A program made the translations under genes and the position numbers. The notes below the pieces were generated by a model. That model did no database searches. It worked only from the letters and a program-made list of their open reading frames with translations, and was not told where the DNA came from. This document shows, piece after piece, positions 11,029 to 21,233 of a DNA stretch of 64,000 nt (position 1 is its first letter; the number at the start of each line of letters is the position of its first letter). This DNA comes from Phytophthora colocasiae (taxonomy: Eukaryota; Oomycota; Peronosporomycetes; Peronosporales; Peronosporaceae), in NCBI GenBank assembly GCA_018806915.1, contig JAGKQI010000069.1:992001-1056000 (forward strand), given 5' to 3'.

Positions 11029-11923
11029 TTCCGGATACCGTATCCGGAAAGTGTAAACACACGACGCGATTATCGGCCGATGGCCACGGCACCTTGCCTT
11101 GCGCGGACGGCGCTGTCTCTCGTGCGTGTTACACGCCTCCGTACGCGATGCCACTTGGTACACACTTGGGCCCAATGCTTACCAAGCATAGGAGCCTACT
11201 GGCTCGAGTCAAGGGGCTCTACGGGCATGGAAAGAAGGCCACAGGTGGCGTATCTATGATACTACTGGATCAGTGATCCACAGGGCAAGCCTTCCAAGCT
11301 ACCAACGGTTCCACGAACCACACAGCAGTGGGGCCCACTCGCTTCACAGTTAATGTGACCCTCGGATGAGCACTGTGTGCAGGGCTTGATGCCCAAGTTG
11401 TCCTTGAAGCAGGCGCAAGCGCCACTATGTGTCACAGACACTGTGTCTTGTGAATACACGTGCTCAGCACAGTCGTAGACACGACAACGAGCACCAGACA
11501 GCTAAGCTGTCGCTCAGGAGGAGCTTACCTACCTCCTACTGCTATGCAGCATGCGGGGTCCAATGCATTGGCATCCCTGGCATCCACAGTGCCTCACGAC
11601 ATAGTCATACCCATTGAACGCTTTTAGCGTCAGGTGATCGGATAGAATCCGTTTCCATCACCACTTGTCGCTTAGACCGAACGTCATTAAGACGGTTGTT
11701 CATCACGAACCATCTTCGCTTCATGATCGCGAAGCTCCGGGCCATAGGCCAGTGTTGTTAAAGGGTCATAGACCCTTGAAACACGCGCGCGAGGCGCATG
11801 TAGCTCTACTGCACTTGCAGTTTGAGCATTCGATGCCATGTCGACGGCACCGACGTGCTCGCTGCAAGTATTGCAGCTACGGGTCAGAGCCTGAGCTCAG
11901 CAACGACCCTGTGGACCCCCACC
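11029..11923. other. Non-coding 3' region of element D
   Basis: About 0.9 kb lies between the chromodomain stop and the polypurine tract. I see no credible reading frame and no duplicated sequence. The stretch 11640-11900 has no gag or pol motif. It is most simply the 3' untranslated part of the element. Confidence 0.5.
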
Positions 11924-12747
11924 TTAGTGGGAGGTGCTTGGCACCCGGCGACTCCGTCGCACCCCCATCGGGCGGTCTGACACCGGGTGTGCCCGATCAT
12001 ACGCGTCAACGACGTCGGGGCAATCCTGCCGTAGTGGCACCTCAAACTCCCACGAGTTCTGTGAGTGAGGGTAACCTCGCCACTTCACCAGATACTGGTT
12101 GTGACCTCGGCGACGACGCCGCGCCATCAGGCGATCCACGTGATAGTGAAGCTCACCTTGCTCATCGAGCAGAGCAGGAGGAGTGACGAGCGGTCGATGG
12201 GTTCTCGCGCTGCGAGTGTAGACGCGCTGCATTTCTTGCAGACCCGCGTGGGCTCGGTGAAGGAGCACGACCACCACGTCGGTCATCCGACCTCATCGCT
12301 TAGCGACTGGTCTCGAGGAGACCTAGAGTCGCGGGGACCGGTCTGAGTCGCCTCTGGTGCTGCATCAGCGGGTCTATGACCTCGAGCATCACGTTGCTCC
12401 GGATCGACAAGACCTGTTGGTTCGGATGCAACCACCTGTGGCTCTGCCACCTGCCGCCGTGCAGCCTTCGTCCGACCCGGCGCCAGCGCCTCAGAACTCA
12501 CAAGAGCAGGGTCCCGATATGGCTTAAGCAAGCCCACGTAGAACATAGGATGTGTTCGCATACGCTTTGGCAAGTCAAGCGTGTATGCCAGGCCCTTTCT
12601 TGGCCACGACCGTGAACGGTCCAGAATGAAGCGCGGCCGCAACTTCGTCTTGAAGACGGCCGACACTGCGTGTGTAGGCAGGTTCTTAGCGTTTAATAAA
12701 ACGTGGTCACCGACCTTGAACTCACATGTTGCTTCTGCCTTTGGCAT
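11924..12747 (-). pseudogene. Integrase C-terminus and chromodomain of element D
   Basis: The first frame (12747-12283) has the post-core barrel segment FKVGDHVLLNAKN...LRPRFI followed by YTLDLPKRMRTHPMFYVGLLKPY, the conserved GPY/F-like end of this Gypsy clade. The next frame (12286-11924) has a chromodomain with DRLMARRRRRGHNQYLVKWRGYPHSQNSWE. The frames overlap by a few bases, so one frameshift near 12285 separates them. The architecture is that of a chromovirus-type integrase. Confidence 0.75.
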
Positions 12748-12863
12748 CAGCTTGTTCCTTGAACATCTTGGCTTTCAGCCATTGTGTCACGCACACGGCG
12801 TAAGACGCTAAGCCTCATCGAGAGGAAGTCATCGACTTGCTTGCGAACAGCAAGGGGCTGACA

Positions 12864-13506
12864 TCAGCAAGCTCGGAGTCGAGCGACGGCACAGCCTCTC
12901 CCCACCAAGCTTCCAAGGCTACCGCGTGGCGGAGTGAGCGGGACGCGCGGATGCGCAAGGCCGTTCACGTAGAACGGGTGAAGCCTCGTCGAGGCATGCA
13001 CCGCGTTGTTCATTGAGAACTCAACGAGAGGGAGCATAGCGCCCAACGCTTCGGCGTTTCAGCGCATACGCTGCGGAGGATGTCCTCTAGACGCGGTTCA
13101 CGCGTTCAGTCTGACTGTCGGTCTGCGGATGATCCGCCGTGGACATGTCCAGTCGAGTGCCAAGCACTTTGAAGACGGACGTCCAGAAGTGACCCGTAAA
13201 ACGGGGTCTCGATCCGGAGACAATGGTCTCTGGCAGCCCATGCTGACGGAAGACCCGATCGATAAAGATCGTCGCTGTACCAGCGCCATCGACGGTGTCC
13301 GGCACAGCCGCTAGGTGAGCCATCTTGCTCAGACGGTCAACGAAGACCACAACGCCTGTGTTGCCTGCCGTGTCCTTCGGCAGGCCAAACACGAAGTCCA
13401 TACTCATGGACTGCCAACACCCAGAGGGTACAGGCAAGCTCGCCAAAGCGCGCTGCCGCATGCGGCGAGGGTTTAACCCGCTGACACGTCTCGCACGTGT
13501 GCACAT
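12864..13506 (-). pseudogene. Integrase core of element D with an altered catalytic site
   Basis: The frame 13506-13087 reads MDFVFGLPKDTAGNTGVVVFVDRLSKMAH, containing the first catalytic Asp. ETIVSGSRPRFTGHFW follows, where the family has SDRDPRF, so the second catalytic Asp is replaced by Gly. DHPQTDSQTERVNRV then carries the catalytic Glu. The remainder (LVEFSMNNAVHASTRLHPFYVNGL) is in another frame at 13046-12864. With one Asp lost this integrase should not catalyse strand transfer. Confidence 0.75.
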
Positions 13507-14431
13507 ATGTGCTGACCCACTTGTACATCTTCGGCCACCAGTACATGGAGCTCACCGAGCCGTAGGTCTTCTCGCGACCGAGGTGGCCGCTTGTGGGCGT
13601 GTCGTGGGCCTCATAGAGGATACGATACTTCAGGTCCTCATCGTGAGGAACCACTACACGTGGTGGGTCATCCTGACCCGTGCTGTAGTACAGCAGACCG
13701 CCTCCCAGGCTATAGCGTTGAGTCTCGCCTTCAGGCGTCGTGACAGAGTCACCTTGAGTCCTTAAACTCATCGCCCCCAGAGCTTGAAGCAGCGCGACAC
13801 AAGAGTCGTCCTGAGCGTACGCTGCTCGAACCATGTCCGTCACGGACGACGTCACCGAGGTGACATGAGATAACTCATAGTCCGGGCGACGTGATAACGC
13901 GTCAGCGAGGACGTTCTGCCTTCCAGGCTTGTACTTCACCTCGAAGTTATACTCCGCAAAGAAGGAGAGCCATCGGGCCATCCTCTGCGAGAGGTGAGGC
14001 GACTGCGTCGCTGTGCGTAGTGACGCATGATCCGTGTAGATCACAAACGGCTTGGAGCCGAGCAGGTGAACCCTGAATTTGACGAGAGCGTACTTCATCG
14101 CAAGTAGCTCCTTGTCATGAACTGGATAGTTCTTCTCAGCAGCCTTGAGCTGCCGAGACTCAAACGCAATGACGCGTCTGCGCCCGTCGGCGTCCGCTTG
14201 TAGCAAAGCACTGCCGATGGCAAAGTCCGAGGCGTCAGCAGACGACGATGAACGGACGATCGGGTCTGGCAACGCCAGTATCGGTGCCTGAAGCAGGCTA
14301 TCCTTGATACGAGTGAACGCACTCTCGTGCTCAGCACGCCATACCCATTCGGCATCCTTCTTAAGGAGATCCGACAGTGGCCGAGCCAACTCAGCGTAGT
14401 TCTCGCTGTACTTGTGCAAGTAGTTGGCCAA
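13337..14431 (-). CDS. RNase H and integrase zinc-finger frame of element D
   Basis: This is the longest open frame in the element, 364 residues. It starts in the RT thumb/connection (NYLHKYSENYAELARPLSDLLKKD). RNase H follows at about residues 45-165: SADASDFAIGSALLQ with the first acidic residue, ESRQLKAAEKNYPVHDKELLA with the Glu, and YTDHASL with the next Asp. It then runs through GRQNVLADALSRRP into the H2C2 integrase finger (HDTPTSGHLGREKT...CETCQR). The C-terminal 25 residues are out of frame with the integrase core. Confidence 0.8.
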   Translation of the reverse strand: MANYLHKYSENYAELARPLSDLLKKDAEWVWRAEHESAFTRIKDSLLQAPILALPDPIVRSSSSADASDFAIGSALLQADADGRRRVIAFESRQLKAAEKNYPVHDKELLAMKYALVKFRVHLLGSKPFVIYTDHASLRTATQSPHLSQRMARWLSFFAEYNFEVKYKPGRQNVLADALSRRPDYELSHVTSVTSSVTDMVRAAYAQDDSCVALLQALGAMSLRTQGDSVTTPEGETQRYSLGGGLLYYSTGQDDPPRVVVPHDEDLKYRILYEAHDTPTSGHLGREKTYGSVSSMYWWPKMYKWVSTYVHTCETCQRVKPSPHAAARFGELACTLWVLAVHEYGLRVWPAEGHGRQHRRCGLR

Positions 14432-14442
14432 GCCCAGCCACT

Positions 14443-14989
14443 TTACGCAAGTCCTTCTGGTTCAAGGGAACCGGCCAGTCCACAATGGCCTTGACTTTGC
14501 TGATCAGCACGAAGGCCATGCTTCCCAATGAAGCACCCTAGAATCGGCGTTCGCGCCGGAATCGTGGCAGCGTTGAGCTTGTTAAAAGCGTGAACGATAC
14601 GCCACTTGCCATTCGGCTTTCTGACACAGAACGTTGGCGCGGAGTGCGGAGACTTTCTCTCGCGCACGAGACCCGCCGCGCTTAGCACGGAAGAAGGCGT
14701 CAATGACGTCGCATTGCTCTTTAGGAAGAGGCCACTGCCGGGTCACGCAGTATTTAGTTCCGGGAACTAAGTCGATCTCGTGACGAACGCCTCGGTCAGG
14801 AGGCAGGCCACTCGGTGGTTCCTTTGAGACAACGTTCCATATTCCTTCAGCAAGGAGTAGAAGGGATCCGAGGGATTCTTGAGGATCTCCGATCCACTCC
14901 TGGCGCTCAGCGCCTTCTGACCTCGGCCAAGACGGACTCGTCAACGAGGACGATGAGCTTAACTCCTCTTCAGGTCGAACGATGACCAC
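14443..14989 (-). pseudogene. Reverse transcriptase remnant of element D, catalytic core deleted
   Basis: The frames show the RT start (RHEIDLVPGTKYCVTRQWPLPKEQ and SAPTFCVRKPNGKWRIVHAF) up to ARTPI. The sequence then jumps at about 14540 straight to LGCFIGKHGLRAD, which in this family lies beyond the palm. The intervening roughly 110 residues, including the catalytic Y-x-D-D, are absent. A frameshift also lies near 14640. The element cannot encode its own active RT. Confidence 0.75.
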
Positions 14990-15239
14990 CTTCGGCGAGT
15001 TCGCCAGCTCAAGGCATCGCCAAAGTCGGCGAACGACATCTCTTCTAGCTCAAGGAGCTTGTCAACACTCGGCAGTCCGTCCAGCAGGACGCTGCCTTCG
15101 CACCGCCGTCCACTCCATCAACCAGAGTGTATAGCCGCCCACAGCCCTCCCGCGTGCGTTGGACACTTGACGTCACGGACGACTCCAGACGCAGAGCGTC
15201 TCGCCCATAGGCCTACGACGTCGTCGCCCAGCCGACGAA

Positions 15240-15650
15240 CGTCCACTCGACGGAGTACGTGCCGCTGCACAGGTAATGGCCTTGCCCGGCCCAGTGTCAG
15301 TGACACTCAGTGACTGACTCCGGTTTCAGCTACCGCCGACGTCACTAGACGGAGTACGTGCCGCCGCACAGGTTTCGGCCCTTCAGGCCCAGTGTCAGTG
15401 ACACTCTGCGATCCACTCGGTCGACGACCGATGCCGCTCAGCGGAGTACGTGCCGCTGCACAATCAATGACCGTAATAGGTCCAGTGTCAGAGACACTCA
15501 GCGATCGACTTGGTCCACGACCAGTATCACTCGACGGAGTACGTGCCGCCCCACAGTTCACGGCCTGGTAAGGCCCGATGCCATCGGTATCCAGTGACGG
15601 TCCATGACCGGCGTCACCGGCGGAGTATGTGCCGCCCCACAGGGGTTACG
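15240..15650 (-). repeat. Tandem repeat of about 93-100 bp in the protease-RT linker of element D
   Basis: The core CGGAGTACGTGCCGC recurs at about 15251, 15350, 15441, 15535 and 15631 (the last as CGGAGTATGTGCCGC). Each copy is followed by a variable part containing CAGTGTCAGTGACACT in several copies. Translated on the minus strand the unit gives about 31 residues with the recurrent AARTP and VSDTGP motifs. The repeat lies between the protease end and the RT start. Confidence 0.75.
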
Positions 15651-15696
15651 TGAGCTTTGCCCACACGTTGACTCACTGTCAACCAGCGCTACGCGC

Positions 15697-16533
15697 TCAA
15701 CAGGACTGCGGTCCTCGCACTCGGTGCTGTCCACCAACTCGGACACACCGACTTCCAGCATCATAGCCGACTTCGGCTCGATGCTCGCGCCAATAGCGCT
15801 TCTGCTTCCTAGCAGAGGTGGGTTCATGACTCGCCAAAGCTCCACTAGGAGAGAAGTGCGTAGCACCTAAGGTCTTCGACCTCCAATCAATCCATGGCTC
15901 GTGGCGCTCCAGCCACGCCATGCCAAGGATGAGGTCGTACCTCGAATCCAGGTCCAGGACCAAGCAGCGCTCCACGCTATCGAAGTCCAAGAACTTCAGC
16001 CGCAGGTCCATGGGGACCTTGGCCACCGTGACACGGACGCCCGTCGCTAGACGGACTGTGACTGTGTCACCTCTTCGCGCTCGAAGCGCCTCAGCATATT
16101 GCTGACTACCTTTAACGGTGGAGCGTCTGACGTAGTTGCCAGACGCCCCCGAATCGATCAACACGATCCACGGCTTCTCAAAGCCCTTCACGTCCACCTG
16201 GACGACCAGCAAGCCCTGCTTGCTCACACGTTCCGTGTTCAAGAGCACGGAGCTCTTCGGGGCTGAGCCCCAGTGCCTCTCACGCACTGCAGAACTCAGT
16301 TCTTCCCCAGTAGACCGCCCCGCGTCTACTGGGAGCCGGCGTTTCCCTGGGCAGAGCTCCAAAGCGGGACCTGCGACAGGGTTGCGGCTATTTTGGCCGG
16401 CGCGCTCTTTGCGCAGAGGGCAGTTGGGCCTCAGGTGTGAGGGACTGCTGCATGTATAGCACCGGCGGGTGCTCATACGCTGCACCGCAGCTCGTAGCTC
16501 AGCTACCTCATCTTCAGCATAGCTGAGGTCCAT
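15697..16533 (-). CDS. Zinc knuckle and retropepsin frame of element D
   Basis: This 278-residue open frame has a C-x2-C-x4-H-x4-C zinc knuckle near its start (CYTCSSPSHLRPNC, residues about 20-33). The retropepsin core reads PWIVLIDSGASGNYVRR, with the catalytic D-S-G intact. The C-terminal segment is YDLILGMAWLERHEPWIDW, typical of this Gypsy clade. The protein would be made as part of Gag-Pol. The last 60 residues after SALASHEP-type sequence are less conserved and lead into the repeat-bearing linker. Confidence 0.75.
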   Translation of the reverse strand: MDLSYAEDEVAELRAAVQRMSTRRCYTCSSPSHLRPNCPLRKERAGQNSRNPVAGPALELCPGKRRLPVDAGRSTGEELSSAVRERHWGSAPKSSVLLNTERVSKQGLLVVQVDVKGFEKPWIVLIDSGASGNYVRRSTVKGSQQYAEALRARRGDTVTVRLATGVRVTVAKVPMDLRLKFLDFDSVERCLVLDLDSRYDLILGMAWLERHEPWIDWRSKTLGATHFSPSGALASHEPTSARKQKRYWREHRAEVGYDAGSRCVRVGGQHRVRGPQSC

Positions 16534-17298
16534 GGGCCCAGGTCCACTGACCCTGTGCTGCTAGCACCGACCCTCGACAACTTAAAGTTGTGTTCGGCAT
16601 TCAATGCGCCACGCTGACAGCATCTTCGAAGCTGTGGGGTGTTCTGACGGAATGTCTCCGTCCTGGCCACGCCAGCTCGTAAGCCTTCCATGAAGACGGT
16701 CACGGCGACCACCTCAGGTAGAGGGTCGGCAGCCATGCCAGCAATGAGCGTGCGCAGCTCTTGGACATAGTCCACCAGATCCTTCTTGCCCTGGCGACAA
16801 GCAAGGAAGCGTGACCGCACGCGATACGCCTGGTTAGGCGGAGCAAACACTTGCGTGAGCTTGGCCTTTAGCTCGCCCCATGTGGGGAAGGCCGCTTCCA
16901 CCGACGTCCCAGACGTCAAGGCCCATTCTCGTGCTCGTCCTTCGAGCTTAGAGATGGCAAACGCAACGCGTTGCCCCTCCAACTGGAGCATGGCGGCCCC
17001 CATGGCCATTTCTGACCTCTCGGGTCCACAAAAGGAGGTTCTCCTCATTCCCGAGGAAGGCCTCACGCTGAGCGTGACGGGCTTAGCTCTCGGAGCAGGG
17101 GTAACCCCTGTTACATTCCGCTGAATGTGCTCGACGAGAGCGTTTTCGTACGAGGCAAATGCCTCGAGGCGCGCGTTGACGGCCTCCGGCCCTTGGGACG
17201 CAAGGTGCGCCTGTACCTTCCGGGCCCAGCAAGGACGTAAGCTTGTTAAGCGTGTCCCGCTGACTCGGAGTCAAGTGAGCGTATGCTTCTGGCTCCAT
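16503..17298 (-). pseudogene. Gag of element D
   Basis: The frame 17066-16503 carries the Retrotrans_gag pattern: AFAISKLEGRAREWALTS, then FPTWGELKAKLTQVFAPPNQAYRVRSRFLACRQGKKDLVDYVQELRTLI. The N-terminal part from the first ATG at 17298 (MEPEAYAHLTPSQRDTLNKL) is in another frame, so a frameshift lies near 17070-17230. Another shift joins it to the zinc-knuckle frame near 16520. Gag would build the virus-like particle. Confidence 0.7.
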
Positions 17299-17355
17299 TC
17301 TCACAGAGAAACAGTCTTCAACTCAGGAGTTGGATTGACTACTAGTGTTACCAGA

Positions 17356-17776
17356 TGCAGCGGGTTGCGTAGGGTGTGCACGGCGCAGAGGAAGTTTAGT
17401 TGACTCGTAGAGTCCTGCTTGCAAGGCACTAGCCTTCGGTTCTATACAAGAACCAAGTAGTCCACTAAATACGGGACTCACAGAGTCAGTGTCCCTATAA
17501 CAACGGACTAACACTAACTATGTAAAATGCAAACTGATTTTTTATTGACTTTATTGCCCTAATCCTAATCGTAACGGATTTAGTATCTAACATACTAAAT
17601 CCTAATCAAATGCAACGTGAGGCTCTGAGGCCATCTACGTATCTACTCGTGTGTGCCACACCATTATGTACCCACATAAATGTATCATGAGTGTCACACA
17701 CTATTATGTACCCACATAAATGTATCCACGTGTGTCACACACCAACGAGAAACATTCGTGTAACATCCCCGTTACA
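17356..17776 (-). repeat. 5' LTR of element D
   Basis: This 421-bp copy matches 10598-11013. Just internal to it (minus strand, below 17356) the sequence reads TCTGGTAACACTAG; TGGTAACACT is a plausible tRNA primer-binding site two bases from the LTR end. Differences from the other LTR include one T run longer by a base and an extra TG in CACGTGTGTCACAC. Confidence 0.9.
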
Positions 17777-17781
17777 GTCGT
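17777..17781. repeat. Target-site duplication GTCGT, right copy (element D)
   Basis: It directly follows the right LTR of element D and pairs with 10593-10597. Confidence 0.9.
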
Positions 17782-19347
17782 TGTTGGGCGTGCCCATCGG
17801 GATACCATGTCAGCCCAGACGTTGTCTTCGCCGGCGATGTGATGAATCTCGTAGCGGAACTCTCCAAGTTTCATAGCCCAGCAAGGTAACTTTCCTCGTA
17901 TGTGCTTCTTCACTGTTTCATCGGGGGCGAAAACGTGTATCAAATTGCGATGGTCACAGAATAGACGAAAACCTGCTGGCCGGAGAAGAAGGTGTGGTAG
18001 CTTATCACAAGCTGCCACAATGGCAAATGCCTCTTTCTCAATGACGGACCAGTTTTCTTGTGAACCTGAGAACGTCCCACTAAGGCAATGCAACAGTCGA
18101 TGCTTCTGTGATGCAACCGTTTTGTCGTTCCTCCATTGTTCAACGTCCGTCACGATAACACTCCACGCTTCGTCAGAAGCATCTGTGAACACCGACAGTA
18201 CTCCGTCATTGCTGGGGTGCGCCAACATAGCAGCACTCGCCAAGCACTCCTTTACTCTAGCGAATGCATCGCGTTCATTATCAGTAAACTCCACTGGTAG
18301 TCGTGCTGCAGCACGCTTCGTCCTTTTACCTGATCCCAGAGTCACATCAAGACGCTTCTGCAGCACTTTCACGTTTCCAGCATAGCCTATAAGACTGTCA
18401 CGTAACCAATTGCACGCACAGAGGAATTGCTGTAGGTCTCCGGCAGTAGTGGGTAACGGCATTGAACGCAGTACTGTAACTCGTCCTGGGTCATGACGAA
18501 CTCCTTCGCCATCTATGATCTTACCGCACCATTTCACCGAGCGTTGAGTAAAGAGACGACTTCGAGGCGCTCAACTTGAGGCCGAAGTCATTCATCAGTG
18601 TAAAACAGTTCCTCCAATTTCTCCAGATATGTGTCAACGTCTTCGCGTACAGCAGTAAGTCGTCGATCCAAATCAGTAGATGTTTGTATAGCAGGCTTCT
18701 CAAAACAACTTCCATAGTTCGTTGAAAGTGCAGCGCTGCGTCACTGCATCCTTGAGGGACGCGAGTTGGAGTGTACACTTTTGCATCTGTCATGTAACTC
18801 AGCAATTCCTGACTTGCCTTTGCCAACGGAAGCTGCCAAAACCTTTATGAAGTCGAATAAACCGAAGAACAGCATGTCTTTCACGTGCTCTGTAATCACC
18901 TGTAAGATAGGCATCACGCCTGCAATGGGTTCCGTCATGGCATTCAGCGGTCGATAGTCACTTGTCTGTCGTAGCTCGTCCTTGCCAGGCTTCTTGACAG
19001 GCAACGCTGGACAGGCCCATCGACTTGAGGAATTTTCGTACACCCACCCCAATCGTACTAGCTCCTCATTAAACTCCCGTAGAAACTTTCTTATGTGAGG
19101 TGGATACGCTCGGCTTGCATCGAAATGGGGTAGAGCCCTTCTTCAATCGTATTTTCGAGTGGTGGCACCTTGCCGGTGGATCTGGTCCAAGACGAAGCCT
19201 CCAAATATCGTACATGTAGACAATTGTGCGCAGTTTGTCTTCCTTTTCGACCGGGAAACCATTCTCAAGAGCTGTAGCAATCATTCCTTCAACAGCCTGA
19301 CGGACCTCTCGGTCAGGTGTGCAAACCACCGCAGAAGTCGTTTTCAA
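17782..19347 (-). pseudogene. Reverse transcriptase and RNase H of element C
   Basis: The minus-strand frames in order are 19347-19069 (start of RT), 19052-18741 (WACPALPVKKPGKDELRQTSDYRPLN), 18826-18521 (TRVPQGCSDAALHFQRTME, then LLIWIDDLLLYA) and 18537-17782. The palm motif is W-I-D-D rather than Y-x-D-D. The last frame has the thumb and RNase H, with FTDASDEAWSVIV, ENWSVIEKEAFAIV and FCDHRNL, ending GEDNVWADMVSRWARP just before element D. At least three frameshifts separate these parts. Confidence 0.75.
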
Positions 19348-19387
19348 CTGTTATAGGATCGTCGTCATTCGCTGAGGTTTGTTCAGC

Positions 19388-19747
19388 TTAACTGCTCCAG
19401 CTGCCTATCGATGCTGATACCCAAATCGTTATATATCCCTCGCCCACGATAAACTCATCTTCATTCTCCTGAATCACTAGAACCTCATACGGTTTAACGG
19501 GTCTCACAGGCCCAGCCGCAGTATGGATCATGATCTGTAATTGCACAGATTCCTTGGATTGAATCGTGTGCCCGCCCACAGTCTTGCAAATAGTGGGTTT
19601 AGTCAGCGTGGTGGTTTTCACAAGACCACCCAACTTCTGAAGCTCCATCAAATTGCGAGCACTGATGATGCTCTTTTCGGCCCCAGTATCCGCGCAATAG
19701 GGCATGGACAGTCTCTCTTCGAGGACAATAATCTTGTCGTGTTCCAA
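19388..19747 (-). CDS. Retropepsin-like protease frame of element C
   Basis: This 119-residue frame holds PYCADTGAEKSIISARNL, with the catalytic D-T-G-A intact, and EDEFIVGEGYI, the second conserved segment. It lies between gag and RT as expected for Gypsy elements. The frame is short because flanking gag and RT sequence has shifted out of phase. Confidence 0.7.
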   Translation of the reverse strand: MEHDKIIVLEERLSMPYCADTGAEKSIISARNLMELQKLGGLVKTTTLTKPTICKTVGGHTIQSKESVQLQIMIHTAAGPVRPVKPYEVLVIQENEDEFIVGEGYITIWVSASIGSWSS

Positions 19748-19869
19748 GAGACAGTCCTTGATGCGCTTTCAACCTTCACGCCTCAGTCTTGGGGCGTTTC
19801 GAGCCTTTATTACTGTCGCGGCGTTCATGCATCTCACGCAAAAGAACTTTCTTCTCGTCTTCAGTTGCA

Positions 19870-20782
19870 CTTGGACACCGAGTGAGCCAGTGGTCCCTTT
19901 ACATTTGAGGCACCCACCGGTTGGCGGCTTAGAGTCTACTGCCTTCCCATTATTCTGCTTCCAGTGAAGCAGCCTTAGCGGGCTGTTTGCCGTTAAACTT
20001 TTCCACTTTCCGGTGTTTAAGCCGAGGTTAGCGATTCACTGTCGTTCGTGTTGTCTTTCCTCTTGCGGTCGCTCTGGTCTTTCGTCCGTGAGCGTTTACG
20101 ACGCTGAAAGTCACGGTCCTGTTCAAATGCTTTCGCCAGTATGAGCTTGAACAGCTCCTTCTCACAATCCTTGGCCACTCTAGCCTGATACTTGACTGTG
20201 GTTGTCACCCGTCACGCAAGCTGCGCGGTTGGAGTGACTCCATCAATAACTTGCACTTCAGACGGGAGCCTTCTGTTTCCGGTGAAAACTCTGCCAACCT
20301 TGTTCCTCTATGAATTCTCTGCTTCGAGCAAAAAATTGCATTATTCGCTCTTTACGTCGCTCTCGGTCATGTCGATAGTTACATTTTCCTTGAACACAGT
20401 CGCGACGTCTGGAACAGAGTTGTTCTTGACTGACGAAATGATTTCGTCAATTTTTGTCAGGATGAAATCATCACTGACGGTATCAACGTTGACATTCCAG
20501 TCGAAGTCACACCAAACTCCAAGAAGTCAGCTTGTCGAACGACTTCTTCACACCGACAAGCACCTCCGCCATTTTATCCGTGTCGTTATTGCATCTCATC
20601 GCCACCTCGTCCTCGTACTCGCGTCGAAGTTTCCGCCACCGCACTAAGGCGGCATGCGAAGTGCTCTTCAACTGCGGAGCAGCGAGTGGCATGAACAAAG
20701 CCATCGGTACAGTCGAACTTCCAGAAGAACCTGCCGTTGCTGGTGTCGGAAGAGTCGGGGTGTTGCGTGTTGTTCTTATCAT
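19870..20782 (-). pseudogene. Gag of element C
   Basis: An ATG at 20782, 28 bases after the 5' LTR, opens a frame with APQLKSTSHAALVRWRKLRREYEDEV, a pattern seen at the start of oomycete Gypsy Gag proteins. Downstream parts continue in other frames: EKELFKLILAKAFEQDRDFQRRKR at 20208-20017, and a weak zinc-knuckle remnant CLKCKG near 19900. At least two frameshifts break it. Confidence 0.6.
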
Positions 20783-20799
20783 CTTTGGCCTTAACTGCT

Positions 20800-20816
20800 A
20801 AAGAATTCTTTGTAGT
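20800..20816 (-). other. Leader/primer-site region of element C (palindromic)
   Basis: The 17 bases AAAGAATTCTTTGTAGT span the junction between the 5' LTR (ending ACTACA on the minus strand) and the internal region. They contain the perfect 12-bp palindrome AAAGAATTCTTT. The identical 17 bases occur at 1685-1701 at the same junction of element B. There is no TGG next to the LTR, so this is not a usual tRNA 3'-end primer site. Confidence 0.6.
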
Positions 20817-21233
20817 AGGTAGCGCTCGAAGGAAAACCCAAAGACACCTCGAAGGAAGCTGGCACTTCCTGTAAAGTATTATCGCCGGAGTGTAAATGAG
20901 CTGTCGACGAGCTGTCAAAAATGAAACTGAGAAAACTAAAACATGTATCCCGACTTGTTACGCTACACTACCATCACCAGCGTCCTAGTGATGGGTATTC
21001 TATACGATAAAACTTCAACTGTGCCAGCTTGGGTAGACGAACAACTCAGGAGAACAGCCGGTAGAGCGTCAAACCACAATGACTTAACAGCAGGTGCTCA
21101 ACTTCAACGCCATTGTCCTCTGAGCCACATCAATGTGGCTGACTGCAACCACATGATGCCGGTCAACATTGTTGTCGTACCCGACTGCATTGCGTGGGCA
21201 TGGTTGGGCTTTCAAGCACCACGACCCACTACA
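20811..21233 (-). repeat. 5' LTR of element C
   Basis: This 423-bp copy, TGTAGT...ACTACA, matches 8320-8737. The right edge abuts the duplication CATTC and then a CAT/ATC microsatellite of element A. Confidence 0.9.

Larger units (their letters stand above)
10598..17776 (-). mobile_element. Element D, nested chromodomain Gypsy element with a deleted RT core
   Basis: The element is bounded by near-identical LTRs (10598-11013 and 17356-17776) and the duplication GTCGT. Its minus-strand order is gag, zinc knuckle/protease, repeat-bearing linker, RT remnant, RNase H, integrase, chromodomain. It is inserted in element C between RNase H and integrase. The LTRs differ at roughly nine positions in 420, indicating recent insertion, yet the coding part lacks most of RT and has frameshifts. 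It may have been copied by proteins from a complete relative, or it may have decayed after insertion. Confidence 0.9.
8320..21233 (-). mobile_element. Element C, chromodomain Gypsy LTR retrotransposon inserted in element A
   Basis: The element is bounded by LTRs at 8320-8737 (3' LTR) and 20811-21233 (5' LTR) and by the duplication CATTC. Removing the nested element D (10598-17776) leaves about 5.7 kb. Read on the minus strand, that gives gag, protease, RT, RNase H, integrase and chromodomain. The two LTRs differ by about nine small changes, only a few of them substitutions, so insertion is recent. The pol frames are broken by frameshifts and stops. With one duplication copy removed, the acidic gag frame of element A continues in phase across the empty site, which confirms the limits. 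Confidence 0.9.
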
